DNA of 64,000 bases from the NCBI GenBank assembly GCA_030077755.1, contig JAQJZZ010000007.1:2046001-2110000 (forward strand), written 5' to 3'. A model generated the notes under the pieces. It saw only the letters and a program-made list of their open reading frames with translations. It was not told the DNA's origin and did not search any database. Each line of letters begins with the position of its first letter. Within the stretch, counting starts at the first letter, position 1. Shown here piece after piece: positions 49,641 to 62,111 of this stretch. The position numbers and the translations under genes were made by a program. The stretch comes from Filosporella fistucella (lineage: Eukaryota; Ascomycota; Leotiomycetes; Helotiales).

Positions 49641-51209
49641 TGTACTCTTTTCTGGCTACTGGAAGAGAGGCAAATCCCTACTTCTGTGAGGTGTGTTTCT
49701 GTACAAGTACCTACCTGGCTTGTTGCGACTCACGGGCAATCTGGGCCTGTAAACCTGAGGCTCACGATATAGTTGAAAAAACCTCATGGGAAAGATTGGT
49801 ATCTAGAATTAGTGAGAAAGCGGGTCTCACCAAAGATTGCTGCATTGCCAGCAATCAGTAAGTGATTAAGACTCAGAAATCGCGATAACCTACTCAAGCT
49901 GGGCTGTTCAGAGACTCGGGATTTTCCAACCCTTACTAAGGTTTCTTCTGTTAATTCCTTGTCAAGTATATGAGAAACCTTCTACGCTCGAGCAAACAGC
50001 GAAAAGAACCCAGCTGGCTGCAAGCTTCTCAAAGCAAGTCCTGTACGTTCAATTCTCGAGAAAGTGTTTCTCTAACTCATCCTCAAGATGTAAATCCAGA
50101 AAGAGAGAGTGAGTTTGCCATCTTGGAATTTAAACTGATTTCACCTTTTACTTTTCGCAATTTGCGAAAATATATGTATTATGCAAGTCGCTACCGAGAA
50201 GTATCTGATAACGAATATTCTAATTACAATGTCAACATCGCAATCGATACTCGCAAGAGGACCTCTAGATCATTAAACTTCAAACCTGAATTACTTTGTT
50301 TTTTTATTACTGGTTCAACAGAGACTATTTCAAGATCCCTTCACTCCAATCTCAGGCTCAATATAATCTCAATACCTCATTTACTCCAAAGAACTTTTTG
50401 CCTTTCATATCTCCTCACCAAACCTCAAACTGCTCAAAACTGTCTTTACAAACTCCTACAGCAAAATTAAGGACAAAAACCAAAGATCGACGAAGCATTT
50501 CAGCGCTTAGTAAAAGACCTTTGCGCTTTTGCGAGATCGGCCATGGAATGAACTTGATAAAACTCTCACAATGCGGGGTAGCGGGATTACGTGGGGTTGA
50601 ATGAGTTATATATTTGAATTCAGGGTATGGCTGTGTTACGCTAGATATAATGTCTTTGCAATATCTTGCAGTGCCCAAAGTCCAGTTGAGCATTTTACCT
50701 GTTTTCAAGAGTAAATAAACATTTCACCTCACCAAAACAAGCATATCACTCATTCTTACACTATGACACGCCTATAAGTCAAGAGAGTTGACCATCTATC
50801 TTCAATTCTCAGTTCTAAAACTATATCTCTCCTCAGTTGGCTTTCCACTCCATTCCATCTCATAACGCCAAATACACCCCTTTTCACGATATCAGAATCC
50901 CTCCTTCCGTCACCTACCCGCAACGCCACATGTTTCATTTCATCCAGGCCACAGAATCCAAGCCCAGAAGATAGCATGGAATATACCACCGGCATACATA
51001 TGGAAATAAGGTAAGAAGCAAACAAATCTCATATCTCATTCTCATTTTTCATCTCTCGTGATCAGGCTGGGGAGGAAGCAGATATGGCAAGTGTAAACAC
51101 TTTCCATCCTCTTTTCCCAGCTCTATCGAATCGAAAATCAAAACTCCTGCATCATCACTTTTCGCCATATGTGAAGAAAAAACGCCGTTTTGTCAAGTAA
51201 AGAGACTGA

Positions 51210-53400
51210 TCAGTTCTTCCTCCTTCGCTTGCTCGGACTGCGCATTCCAGTGGAGGTCGCACTGCCGATGTTCTCTGGAGTAGCGACTCCGTTCTCAGGT
51301 GTAGCTGCTGCACTGGTGTCTGCCGTCTCGACGATTCGCTCATTCGTTCCATCCATACCGACGTCGAAGTGACTATCGCCCATACTTGTATCACCAAAGG
51401 TATCATATGTGTAGTCATTATGTGGGATGGGACTGCTGCCGGTGTAGAAAGCGGTATTGTCGAGGTATTGGTCAAGGTCGAGATTAGAGGCACTTGGATC
51501 AGAGATGTCATGGCCGTTGAAATAGGAACCATTGTCAAGGCCAGGGATACTGCCCGACGGACTGAGAGGAACAACTGTCTTTTTGATATCATTGATACGT
51601 TCTTCTTGTTCAGCTTGGAGGCGGACGAGTTCATCGATTTCTGCTTGTGTGTAGCCAAGATCTTCGAAGGAGGGAGGAGGCGGTGGAGTAGGGCTGACGA
51701 GAGCATTGTTGCTACCAGCAGCAGATGAGCTATTAGCGATCAGATTGAGCACGGAATTTCGTTGCTCGTTAGTTAGTGGGGAATTGCCATTCGAATTCTC
51801 GTATTGAGCAAGCATTTCAGGAAACTCCAAGCCAGAATTATTCGGCCGACTCTGGGCGTTGGCATTATTGATGAGATTCATCATCATGCCATGTTGTGGT
51901 TGGCGAGTAGATTCCATCTGTGGCTGTGTAGTATCAGAAGGAGATGTCTCAAAAAGTTCCTCAATTGCTCCTGGCTTTGGTGTATTTGAGTAATTTTGTT
52001 GCGGGGTGGAAACAGAAGGTGAAGCAGAGGCGGTGCTCGCTCGATTGGTTGGAGGGGCCATCAATAGACGCTGCTGTCTCCGATGGGGACTGGCATTGCC
52101 AGGATTTGGTTGAGACTGATTAGTCACATCACCAATATCAACCACATTTCCTTGGTGTTGTTGATCTGCATGAGGAATACTGTTGGCGAACATTTGTGCA
52201 ATATTTTGAGGACCTTGACCATCCAAACTTCTGTTGTACACGGTGGCGAGGAAGGTGAGGATGGCATTAATGGAGTTTTCGTGTCGATCGTGGAGAGTTT
52301 GGAAAGCCATGGATTGCTGGTAGAGCTGGTTGTGATCTTTTCGCAGGCGTTGTATTGCATTTGTGATGGCACCTTGTTGTGTTTGGATCTCTGCCAACTG
52401 CTTTTGTAGAACCGCTACTTCTCGTCGTTGAAGCGGACCTGATTCTGGCGCTGCAGAAAGAGCTCTCGATTGTTGCACATTGTTCCCATACACCTCCTCA
52501 ACATTTCCATCATCCTCACTCTCATCTTGTCCCTCATCGTTTTTCGGCCGTGATTTCTTCTTTGTACCTCCGCCTTTGGGCTTATTGATAAGCCATAGCA
52601 AGTTTGGATGGCCACGCTTGAAGTATGGATTGTAGTACTCGCTGGGACTCTTATTCTTCCGCTCGCTGGCCTTCATCGAATTATCCGACAAGCCCACCCT
52701 CTTGTGAAATCCATACATATTCAATTGTCGGACAAAAGAGGCATAGTTGTTGTGCTTGAATAGCTCCGGGATCAATGTTTTGGCAAATTCATCCTCGTCC
52801 AATACAACAAACGAATCGCCTCGATCAGACCATCGGATGAGCTCAGTATTCTTCGATTCGTCGAGGAAGCTGTTTGGATGAAAGTCAGCAAACGGATATG
52901 GGGTGAAACAATGGATGCGCTTACCTGCTTAACTTTTGGACAAACGGCGGAATTTGCTTGCGCTTTGATTGCGCTTCCCTCTTAGCCACTGCTGCTCTCT
53001 CCTCAAGAAGCTCAATATTATCATTCTCCTCCATCGCAGCGTGTGTATGCTGCGTATCCAGTACTGAATCGTCCCCAAAAGAACCCCAAGGATCGTTGTC
53101 GTATGGTCCACGCCCACCTGTTGGAACAAGCTGGCGATTTACGGGTCTTCGCGCCAACTGTTGCGAAGTTGCTGGAATAGACTGATCGAATGGTGCTTGC
53201 GACAAGCTAGCTCCTCCGTAATTACTCATATTGTATCCTGCTGGATCGGTGTATGAAGTATTCTCGGCACCCTGATTCCAACTCAGAAAATCGGTATTGG
53301 TTACCTGGCTAGGTGCAGCATATGACTGTGGCATCTGCGGCGCTTGAACAGCAGGGGATGCTCCAGGCGCAGCTCGCTTTCTCGGGTTTGGAGGAGACAT
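51210..53400 (-). CDS. HSF1: Heat shock transcription factor, HSF1 type
   Basis: Two exons, 53400-52925 and 52869-51210, joined across a 55-nt intron inside the DNA-binding domain (GTAAGC donor, AAACAG acceptor), give 711 residues. The HSF DNA-binding domain spans about 151-255. It reads IPPFVQKLSSFLDES through to NLLWLINK and includes the recognition-helix stretch YASFVRQLNMYGFHKR. A coiled-coil HR-A/B trimerisation region lies at about 308-373, beginning RREVAVLQKQLAEIQ. A long Gln/Asn/Ser/Pro-rich tail follows, as in fungal Hsf1. The N-terminal 150 residues before the domain are low in complexity. It should act in the nucleus as a trimer on GAA/TTC repeats. The ATG at 53400 is chosen; an upstream in-frame start would add 56 unlike residues. 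There is no response-regulator domain, which argues against Skn7. Confidence 0.93.
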
Positions 53401-54526
53401 GGGAGTGTGGAGATAGATGTAGCGGTCAAGAATTATGGGTGTTGTTGTGCGTGTGTTTATCGTGAGGCTCGCCGATAGGGAAATGAGGGTATCTTGATGG
53501 TCGAGGCTGACTGCAGCCTTCCTTCCCGTGCCAGGCCTTGCTCTGCCACAACCTCGAAAATGTCCCACTAAGCTGTGTATTCCCGCCTTCGTTGATTGCT
53601 CTTCGATCGAAGGGATTCTGGCTTGCGCCGGAGACTAGCAGATTGTACGGTGTAGGAAGACGGGATGGAAGCCAGTGTTTAAATGTGGTACAGGTGTGAA
53701 GATTCAAAGGGAGAGGCGGCGGTCAATGCTGGTTATGTAGAGGAGGTTCTGCCGCAAGTTCTATTGTGACAGACAAAGATGTGAGACTTGCTCCGCAAAA
53801 GAATGGTAGTCGATGGATCAATGCGGAGGGTTCGGAATCCTGCAGGTTCGGCTCGTTGTTGAGGGCAGTTTCGGCGCTGTCTAGTCCTTTTATATGTTGT
53901 GAGGTCTGTTTCAAGGCAAATATATTCCACTCAAGTGAATGAAGATGCGTTCATGATGGAAGAAGGCACAGTGAGTGTAGATGTTATTGTTGCGGAATGA
54001 TTTGAATGTGGGATGATTATCTATGTTTATTTTCTACATCGTCACTGTTGCGATTTGCCAACTCGATAATTCTCATGACGGGTGTCGAAGCGAGCGAATC
54101 AACTGGCATGGATTGTGTGAAGGTGAAAGGCAAGGCTGAAGTACAGCGTCGCTCATCTTCCGAAGTTATATCCTGAATACTCTTTACTTGGATAAAATCC
54201 ATCTGATAGTCTTTCATATTGGCATTATCTTTTGTTGTACGATTCAAAACAGCAAAATGCAGAAGATCTACCACTTCTCAGTATTGGAAGACAAGGCTGA
54301 AGTCAGCCTCATCAGCCTCGACCCCTCACTCGGATTTCATCTCACATACGTGATGTAAAATTCGTTCAGAAGGACGAAATAATTGCAGACAGTGGATGAC
54401 CACCAATATTGGACATGATTCATCTTGTGAGAACTGTGGAACCAAATTTCGTTCCATAATATCGCTACTTGTCCCGTGTTGATGACGTTGCCGAGGCATA
54501 TTTGTATCTGTGAGGAAGCAAGAATA
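53401..54526. other. HSF1 promoter and intergenic region
   Basis: Upstream region of HSF1. A GAAGATTC inverted pair near 53698 is a minimal heat-shock half-element and could allow autoregulation, but a third GAA unit is not evident. Minus-strand frames at 54017-54274 and 54337-54540 look weakly protein-like but cannot be joined with confidence. Confidence 0.35.
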
Positions 54527-54794
54527 TTAAGAAGGATCAAAAAAATTTAGCGGGCGATGTAAAGTTATTGGAATGAAAGAATCCGAGTCAAATAGCATCG
54601 ACCTGAAAAGTGGTGAAAATAATAGGACACGAATAATTCTGGTCCAGTCAAGGTAATATCTCAGACGAGTCGGACAGAAGATTCGGTAAGTAGGTATACT
54701 AACCAGTCTCCTGCTTCGAGATCATGGCGGTGACCACATGGTCGACAGTTTGGTGAGCGGAATACCAGTGGATTACAGCTGAACTTGTACTTAT
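54527..54794 (-). CDS. Possible two exons of an unrecognised Cys/His-rich small gene
   Basis: On the minus strand 54794-54704 translates to a compact segment containing C-x9-C-x2-C-x-H-x-H (CNPLVFRSPNCRPCGHRH). It ends at a GTTAGT donor. An acceptor (CCACTTTTCAG) at 54603 continues in phase through 54602-54527, closing DW, SMLFDSDSFIPIT and a stop. The left edge of the first exon is an acceptor-like CGCATAG at 54795. The upstream exon with the start codon was not found. The pattern suggests a small zinc-binding protein, but the model is partial and rests on splice signals only. Confidence 0.3.
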
Positions 54795-55108
54795 CTATGC
54801 GGTGAACAAGCTATAAGATAAGTCGAGGGAATCCATTAGCCCAATGAAAGGTGAATACTCGAGCGACCTCCTGATTTGTCAACTAGAAGACCGATCATTG
54901 AGATGGATATGAACATAGCAGTGTTACCAAACCTTCATGGCAATTCAACATTGGTGAAAATATTGATTCATCCTTTTCCGACCTCGAAAGAGATCTATTT
55001 GATCTTTCGAGGCTTTGATATTCGTAATATTGGAATGGAAAAGACCCATTATTTCTTGATGAATGTATCATCACAATTTTTTCCAATCTTTCCAACTCTC
55101 ACTACTCC
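54795..55108. other. Intergenic region at the 3' end of CWC27
   Basis: About 300 bp with no supported gene. If the Cys/His-rich small gene is real, its missing first exon should lie here. Confidence 0.3.
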
Positions 55109-56731
55109 TCATTTTGCCCCCCTCCCAGCCAGAGCCGAAGCCCTAGCAAGTTTCTCATTCCTCGCCTGATCCCTACTCTGATCCCAAGCTCTCCCCGAAC
55201 CACCAGCTCTTGCCTCCCTCTGGGCTCTCTTCTCCTCCTTCAAAGTCCTAGCTTTCTCTCTTGGATCAATGACCTCCAACTCATCCTCCGCTTTCTTCCT
55301 ATAACTTAAATCCTTGCCCAACTTATCTTCCTTGAAAGAAAGCGCATGAGACATCCATCCAATCCCATCATCTTCGTCATCATGTTCAGCTTCGGCTTGT
55401 GTATCCCATTTCTTACAAGATTGACAATTCGCTATGAAATGGAGATCGCAAAGAGCGGCTTCTTCATCATCTCCAGCTTCTCCATCTTTGTTTTCTGCCT
55501 CTTCTTCGCCCATGTCAGGCTTTTTGACTTCTTTTTCTGGTGGTGCTTGATCAAGTTTCGTCTTGAAAGCTTTCAAAATATCCAGTGTTCGTTGATCACC
55601 AGGAGCGCTTTCTCCTGGCCTTCTCTTCCTTCCACGGACTGCGTTCTTGGGTATCATTGATTCTAAGGCTGATTTCTTTTTTTCCGGGACAGGTGCTGTT
55701 TGAACATTTCGCTTCATCGAAGCTTTAAGCTCTGCTATTTGAGCATTGGTGCGATCTAGTAGTGATGAAACCTTCTGGACTGGCTCCGGAGAAGATGAGA
55801 TGTCTCGAGCCTCGACCTTCGCAGCACGATTTGGGAGAGATTTTGGTGCTGGCTGTGGCTCCGGCGACGATTCGACAGAAACCGGCTTCAGAACCTTCTT
55901 CTCAACTTTCTTCGCAATTTTCGGTTTTGATACTGGCGCTGCAATAACTTCCTGATTATCCATCACAATCCTCGAATCAAATTTGGCTTTCTTAAGGACT
56001 GGCTGAGGTTCCTCGTCTCCCTCGTCTCCGCCGAAGCTCAATAATTGTTTCCCAGCTTTCCTCTTCTTCCTTTTTTCAGCAGGTTTCTGCTGTTGGACCA
56101 CAGGCGCAATTCGTTCCCTCCTCACCATATCCTTAAACGGGTTCACCAAAACCTCTACGCTCGTAATCTTCGAAGGGTATACCGGCCGATCGTTCTCTCC
56201 CACCTCCGCCTCTCCCATCTTCGCAACATTATAGATCGTGTCGCCCTCTACTCGCCCAAATAAAGTGTTTTTGCCTTGCAATTCTGGTGTGTCGCCCAGT
56301 GTAAGAAAGAACTGACTCCCATTCGAATCCGGTCCCTCATTTGCCATGCCTAGCAACCCTCTCCGATTGTACTTAATCCGACTGTGAAACTCATCCTTGA
56401 AGCCTACACCGTGTGGACCTGCATTCGCACCCTTCCTATCTTCCATGGGCCATATGCCACCCTCCTCTCGTGCCTCTGCGAATTGCCCGCCATCGTAGAT
56501 ACTTTCTCCGCCTGAGCCTGTCCCTGTTGGATCGCCTCCCTGTAAAATGAAGCCTGGTACTAAGCGGTGGAAGATTGTATTATCGTAGTAGCCATCGAGG
56601 CAGTGCTGTAGGAAGTTGCGGCAGGTGAGGGGGATTTGTTGCGCCCAGAGTTCGAGAGAGATGTCGCCGGAGGTGGTGTGAAGAACACAGGAGGCGGTAG
56701 GCTGGGGTTCGAGGTTGTAGAGCGAAGACAT
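55109..56731 (-). CDS. CWC27: Spliceosome-associated cyclophilin-type protein CWC27
   Basis: A single exon of 540 residues when started at 56731 (MSSLYNLEPQP). An in-frame ATG six codons upstream at 56749 is less family-like. The cyclophilin domain occupies about residues 1-190, with FHRLVPGFILQGGDPTGTG, the GMANEGPDSNGSQFFLTLG stretch and a NTLFGRV motif. A long charged, Lys/Glu-rich, partly disordered C-terminal region follows. It contains a CDLHFIANCQSCKKWD motif near residue 440 and ends ARASALAGRGAK, both typical of CWC27 proteins. These associate with activated spliceosomes in the nucleus. Isomerase activity is doubtful in this subfamily, since catalytic positions are often replaced. 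Confidence 0.92.
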   Translation of the reverse strand: MSSLYNLEPQPTASCVLHTTSGDISLELWAQQIPLTCRNFLQHCLDGYYDNTIFHRLVPGFILQGGDPTGTGSGGESIYDGGQFAEAREEGGIWPMEDRKGANAGPHGVGFKDEFHSRIKYNRRGLLGMANEGPDSNGSQFFLTLGDTPELQGKNTLFGRVEGDTIYNVAKMGEAEVGENDRPVYPSKITSVEVLVNPFKDMVRRERIAPVVQQQKPAEKRKKRKAGKQLLSFGGDEGDEEPQPVLKKAKFDSRIVMDNQEVIAAPVSKPKIAKKVEKKVLKPVSVESSPEPQPAPKSLPNRAAKVEARDISSSPEPVQKVSSLLDRTNAQIAELKASMKRNVQTAPVPEKKKSALESMIPKNAVRGRKRRPGESAPGDQRTLDILKAFKTKLDQAPPEKEVKKPDMGEEEAENKDGEAGDDEEAALCDLHFIANCQSCKKWDTQAEAEHDDEDDGIGWMSHALSFKEDKLGKDLSYRKKAEDELEVIDPREKARTLKEEKRAQREARAGGSGRAWDQSRDQARNEKLARASALAGRGAK

Positions 56732-58329
56732 TTTGACTAGAACCACCAAGTCAATGAGGATCTAGCTGTCTAATATGAAGGAGGATGAAGTGAGCTGAGG
56801 TGTTTGAGGCTCAAAAGTTGTCTGCCAGCTGCCAAGCACTTTTGTTTACATGGCGTTGGGGCTCTGTTCCGCTGAGTCAGCCAAAAGCTTGGCGGTTGCT
56901 TCGTGAACATGTAGGGCTGAACACGACTTCATGCTGCCAACATGCAGTTCATATATGCCTCGGAGAAAAAGGATGGTGGCTGAGACCTAGGTTTGATATA
57001 TTTTTGTCATTCCTTATGAATATTGATATTTCTGTTATTTGCCTCAGGTATGAAGTCCACGTATTCCAGGGACTACCAAGGTATCCTTCAATCGCTCATG
57101 CAATAAGTCAACCGAGCGAGCCCCTTTCTACTTCAATCAACTTCAGCAGCCCAACTCATGGCAGAAATCCCACGAAAATAAAACAATGACTTTCTACAGA
57201 CCATAGAGTCTCTTATGTCTGTCATATGTTTCTCTGCTGTGCGGTGCTGAGTTAACTGCTTTCGTCCAGTTCGCTTAGGATTCTGTTTATTCCATCACTG
57301 CAAGTATTACATTTTGGGGCAGGAAATGCCAATAATTGATATGTTCAGTATGAGAAAATTTTCTGAGTATAATCTGAATATCATGCTACATTGCGATGTT
57401 CAAATGAGAAAGTGAATTTATTATCATCATGCAAATCTTTTTAAGAATTCAACGGATTTCTCTCTCGATAACAAATTCTCTGATGGTAACAGTCCCCACT
57501 ATCAGAATGATTGAAAGCAAGATTAGGAAAGGAGTTCTTATTTAGTGTATTCCGATCGATTTTAAAAGTGCCCGGAGCTGAATATTTCTGAGACACATAA
57601 ACTACTTACCTACTTGATATCGCTCTCTCGACAATCAACCCCTTCACAAGAAACACCCAAAACAGCATCAACCGCCAATAATCCCTGCGACTCTTTCTAG
57701 CATCTGCATCAGCAAATTTCGAAAGTTCTCTCGAAAAGTCGATTGATCACATTTGCGCTCGATTCGCCGACCGAGAGTCGAATATCGCGAGCTGTCACCC
57801 AACCCGTACGGAATTCTCCCTGCGGATCACATATCGGCGACTCACGCATTTGAGAAAGACACCTCACGATTCTTCATCTCTCCATAAATGCTCCATAGCG
57901 TTGGATCTTCTCTCCAAGCAACTTTCCGATCGACACGTGCGTTGAAGTCCCTGCAACTGCAACCCAACCAACATATCTTTTTTACACAGGCTCTTTCAGG
58001 ACCTCACTGTCGCAGACTTACGGCTGGATTTTCTGTCTTCCTCTTTACTTACAGCTCGTAACATTCACGTGCAAACCTTCCACTATTTGGTTGGTGCACA
58101 TCTTTAACACAAAATCGCCCTCATCGCTCGCTCAAAAATATTATCCTGCTCGCAGCTCGTCAACTTTGACGCTGTAGGCCAGCTACTCAACACAATCAAC
58201 TCAGCTTTCCAGGAATAAATCCTCTCATTCACAATTCGTACTCTTTCTAGGAGATCGTCTACTTCATTTCGCAGCATCCATATTGAACAATATCAAACCA
58301 AACGACGAGCATCAATAAACCCACCTCAC
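56732..58329. promoter_or_regulatory. Intergenic region and 5' leader of the 990-aa gene
   Basis: The left part is the CWC27 promoter. The plus strand is free of ATG from about 57890 to 58329, and pyrimidine-rich, indicating a leader of the downstream gene. CACGTG-containing words occur near 57932 and 58066. Confidence 0.4.
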
Positions 58330-58347
58330 ATGATAATCAACAATTGA
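58330..58347 (+). promoter_or_regulatory. Minimal upstream ORF (5 codons)
   Basis: ATG ATA ATC AAC AAT TGA lies 11 nt before the ATG at 58359. It is the first ATG after a roughly 440-nt ATG-free stretch. Such a short uORF so near the main start would reduce or condition translation by leaky scanning. Confidence 0.5.
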
Positions 58348-58358
58348 CAATATACAAC

Positions 58359-61300
58359 ATGGCTAGCCTTCCCATTGACAATAACGCCTCGGGACCTGCA
58401 CAAGGTCAAAACAATCCACCAGGAGCTGTGTCATCGAACGAGCAGTCGGGACGGTCACAGTCTTCGGGAGACTCTATGAGGGCCACTGTGACTCCCCCAA
58501 CCTCATTGAACGGAACACCAGAAGCTGGTATTCCACATTACGACGCCGAGATGTTGGATATTGCAGAGATCCTCTGCAGAATGAAGCACTTTAGCAATAA
58601 CGGTAAGCATCCACCCGTCAACGATCGTCCATATTACTCAAAATTGCCTCCAGGAGTATCGCCCTCATCTGAGCAGCCTGGAAACCCAAAGACCTTAGAG
58701 AACTCTAGAAAGGAAACACAGAATTCCTTGAACAATATGCAGGTGGCGGTTAGTCCGCGTTACGACGCTGAGATGCTGGGGGCAGCAGAGATCCTTTGCA
58801 ACATAAAGTATGTTGCCAACAACAACTAACATCCACCTGGTAGCAATCATTTTGGCGCAGACGATGCTGATGATGAGACAGGCACTCTGTGAATTATGAC
58901 CAAGATGGAACTATTGCTGAGGAGCAGTCTGTGGACTATGACTCAGCTGAGACTATTATTGAGGAGCATTCTGAGATGGAGTCACAAGTATCGCAAGCCC
59001 CTATCGAACGAAATCTCGGCATGAGCATGGTGCCAGACTGTGGGCGGTATCCCAAGGCTAAAGGGGGACCAAGGAGGAAGCTATTGTGACCAAGTTCGGG
59101 AATGGCAATCTCCTTACTAGGGAGCGGAAGAGAGATCGGGAAGGAACGACGATCGCGCAGCGCTTGTCGCAGACACCTGTTGACGTCTCCCATACGCTCC
59201 GTCATAAAGCAAATTTAACCTCGAGAACTAGTAGAGAGATACCACGTCCTCTTGCATTTCATAACCGGGAGGGATTTGCGGGTCCGGAGATAGGTGAACA
59301 ACAGATGATTATTCTGAAGCCCAATCCGGAAGAATCTCGTAAGAGACCAAGAAGGTCTCGAGGTGCATCTCTATCGATGATCGAGCCAAAATTCAATCGA
59401 AAAACACGAGCTGAACAAGCGGCTGAAAGGTCATCGCGAGCTGAAAGACGCAACAGGGGGAACTCCTTGGACAAACCAGGTGGTCTGGGAGGTCAAAATG
59501 AAGCGAATTAGATCTGAGTTAACTCGAGACGACAATGCAGGCGCGGCAAATGATTTCCAAGATCAACCTGCAAGCAAGAGGGCAAAGATCACGACGAATC
59601 AACCAATATACCATGGTCCACCAGGATACCTGACCGCAGAAGGGCGGACCGATCCTTTCGCCGACCCTCGTTATGTCGTCCAAGATGTTGATGGAACGAA
59701 CCGTCCCATCGATCGAGCTGGGAACTACATTGATGTCGCGCTCCGTCGGCCTTTTCAATCCGAGACTCATCCAATATATCAGCCACAGAGACAAAGGTTT
59801 TCTGCAGATCACATCGCCTCATTCCCTTCACATAATGCAGCAATATTCCCCTCGCCTCCTATACTCACACCTTCATATGCTTTGGAGGCCTACCCAGCCT
59901 TGGCTGAAGGGAGAGGCAGAGCTATTTTGGCTCTTCATAGGAACCAATACAATCCTTATCACAGTCAACGTAAGATGCAAAAGGCTTCCATATTGTTTGG
60001 TCTTGCCTCAAAAAATGCTGGGAAGTTTGCAGCGTTTGATAAATCATTGAACGCTAACCTATCCTAGCAGCAGGATTAATGTCAAGCCATCCTGTCGCCC
60101 AAGAATTCGCGTCGAAGTCAACAAATGGCCAGAGTATGACTGGAAATCTCTACTCTGCGAGCCACCAACAGGGACATCAGACCATTGCTAAATTGTCGAC
60201 CGAGTGGAACAGGATAAGCGGGCAAAACAACAATAGAGGTACATATAAGCTACCTTCTAAGAAGACGAAAAGAGGCTCTGGTACCGTGCCAGTTAAGAAG
60301 GCCGAAACAATACTGATCGAAGATCCACCAGAGCGGGCATTTGGACCCGAAACGCAAGTCGAAGTACAAGAGTTTCAAGAAGAAACCCGAATTGAAGCAT
60401 TGGCTCGCTGTCGAGCAGACCGAAAATTGAAGGATGAGCGTGACAATGCTATAGGTCAACATAATTCCATAGTCCGTAAACGGAGACGGAATAATCACAA
60501 AGAATCCGATCGCGAAGAGGCTATCCATGAAAGGCAGGAAGAGCGTGGGAAACAATGTTCTGACAAGTTGGCGAAAGGCAAAGCGCCTGGAGAGGCTCGA
60601 CGGGAGGAGGACACGAGCCTGGAATCTTACTCCGAGTTTATGGCCGATTACGTTCGGAATACGGTTTTCGAGGTGGGGAAAACTCAGGAGTTGATAAAAG
60701 CCTCCAAGAAGACCTCTGAGGAATATTTGAAGATTTGGAAATGGGATATCGATAAGATAAAGGCAATCCACAGAAATAAAACACCATTAAATGGCCCAGA
60801 TGATTTCCTTTCGTCCCCAAACGAGAAGGCTCGGCACAAGAACCTTCCTCAAGACCAAAATGACGATGAACCTGGCCTCAACTCCCCTAGTTCGCCGAAG
60901 AGAGATGGGCTCGGTGGTCAGAAGATTCGAAAGACCGAAGCACAAAGACTACAAGACGACCACCTTGGAACTGGACTGGAAAGATACCGGGCCAAAATAC
61001 GACTCGCACATGGGACACCTGACACTCCAAAAAGAGGCAGAGGCAGGCCAAGAAAAGTGTCAGAAGAGAAGAGCCCTACTATAGCGTCTAGCACCCCCAA
61101 ACAAAGCAGCTATGGACCAAAGATGATGGGGGGAGAGTCAGAGGCCACGGTTGCCATTGGACAACGGTTTGAAATGGAATCTGTTGCCATATTCAATACC
61201 AATACATCGTCTGAGACACCACAAGTCGGCAGACTGGAAGATAGACACCCAGAGCTCGAAGACCAAAATCTGATGGCCTGCCCTGGATCTCAGCACGATA

Positions 61301-61695
61301 GAAATACTTCCGATGACCAGAACATGAACTTATCGACCAATGCTCCGAGAGAATTTGAACGAATAGGCAAGACTCCAGAGCGCGACGGCCAGGCATCAAA
61401 CACAGAGCACTTGGAGTGTCACAGCTATCTTAACCCACTGGCTGGAGAAAGTCGTGCTGAGGCGCTTCAATCAGAGCGCCAAACCTTGATTGGGCTCTCT
61501 CCTGCTTCTGAGAGCGAAGCCAAAATTACCAAGGGATGTAATACAAATCGTTCGCCTGAGCCACGGAAGAATGTTAAGCCTGCAAGCCAAGCTCGAAAGA
61601 CCGAGGTGGAAAGATTGATGGTAGACTATCTTGGGCCACAATTTGATGCAGAATTATCGAATAAGCGCAATACGAATACGTCACTTGGTTCATAG
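58359..61695 (+). CDS. Large charged nuclear protein with an AT-hook, unknown family
   Basis: Five exons are proposed: 58359-58807, 58882-59046, 59121-59338, 59457-59969 and 60068-61695, which join in frame to 990 residues. Donors are GTATGT, GTATCC, GTAAGA and GTAAGA. The last acceptor is ideal (CTAACCTATCCTAG). The third intron is the least certain; skipping its removal leaves a basic but frame-broken stretch. Visible features are a duplicated YDAEML-x2-AEILC-x2-K motif (about residues 60 and 135) and several basic clusters (KRPRRSRG, ASKRAK, RKRRRNNHK). A coiled, charged centre, one AT-hook PKRGRGRPRK near 769, and a duplicated RKTE-x-RL-x2-D-x-LG motif near 735 and 956 are also seen. No enzymatic domain is recognised. 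A DNA- or chromatin-binding role is inferred. Confidence 0.65.
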
Positions 61696-62111
61696 AAAAT
61701 GAAGCATCGTTAGTGGAATGGACTATCGAAGGCCTTGGGATCAAACGTACAACGTGTGCTAGGATGGGTTTCAGGAGGCGGGTGCTTTCTCCCTTAACTA
61801 AGTATTATTTGCTGACAATTTTGATAGGATATCAATGGGGTGAGTGCGAATATTTTATTTGTTGTGCCAGAGAATAAGTGGAACGAAACGGAAAGGGTGA
61901 TTGGGTTTTATACACATCGCGCTGTGGGTTAGGCAGTAGTTTTTTTTTGGTGTTTTGTCGTTTGTGATGTACAGCTTCTGTGTTGCTTTTTGGCTTTTCC
62001 TCCTTGTATGTTTCCAAAAGAGCTGGCACTTGACTCTGGGCAAGTTTTAGAGACTCATTACATACCAATCCAAAATCAGAGAGGAAAGTTTTATTCACAA
62101 TTTTATTGCTT
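61696..62111. other. Convergent intergenic region
   Basis: 3' flanks of two convergent genes, with T-rich runs near 61930-61950. Nothing else is recognised. Confidence 0.5.

Larger units (their letters stand above)
46951..51209. other. Gene-poor region of about 4.3 kb
   Basis: No gene is recognised. It contains a perfect 13-bp inverted repeat at 48762-48791 and a diverged 188-bp-period duplication at 49341-49640. Open frames are short and without motifs. Confidence 0.4.

Noticed and set aside
53690..53715. Heat-shock element upstream of HSF1
   Set aside because: Only one GAA-TTC pair is clear; a functional element normally needs at least three units.
54017..54540. Two minus frames of 85 and 67 residues suggesting a spliced gene
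   Set aside because: No start, motif or in-phase junction joining them could be supported.
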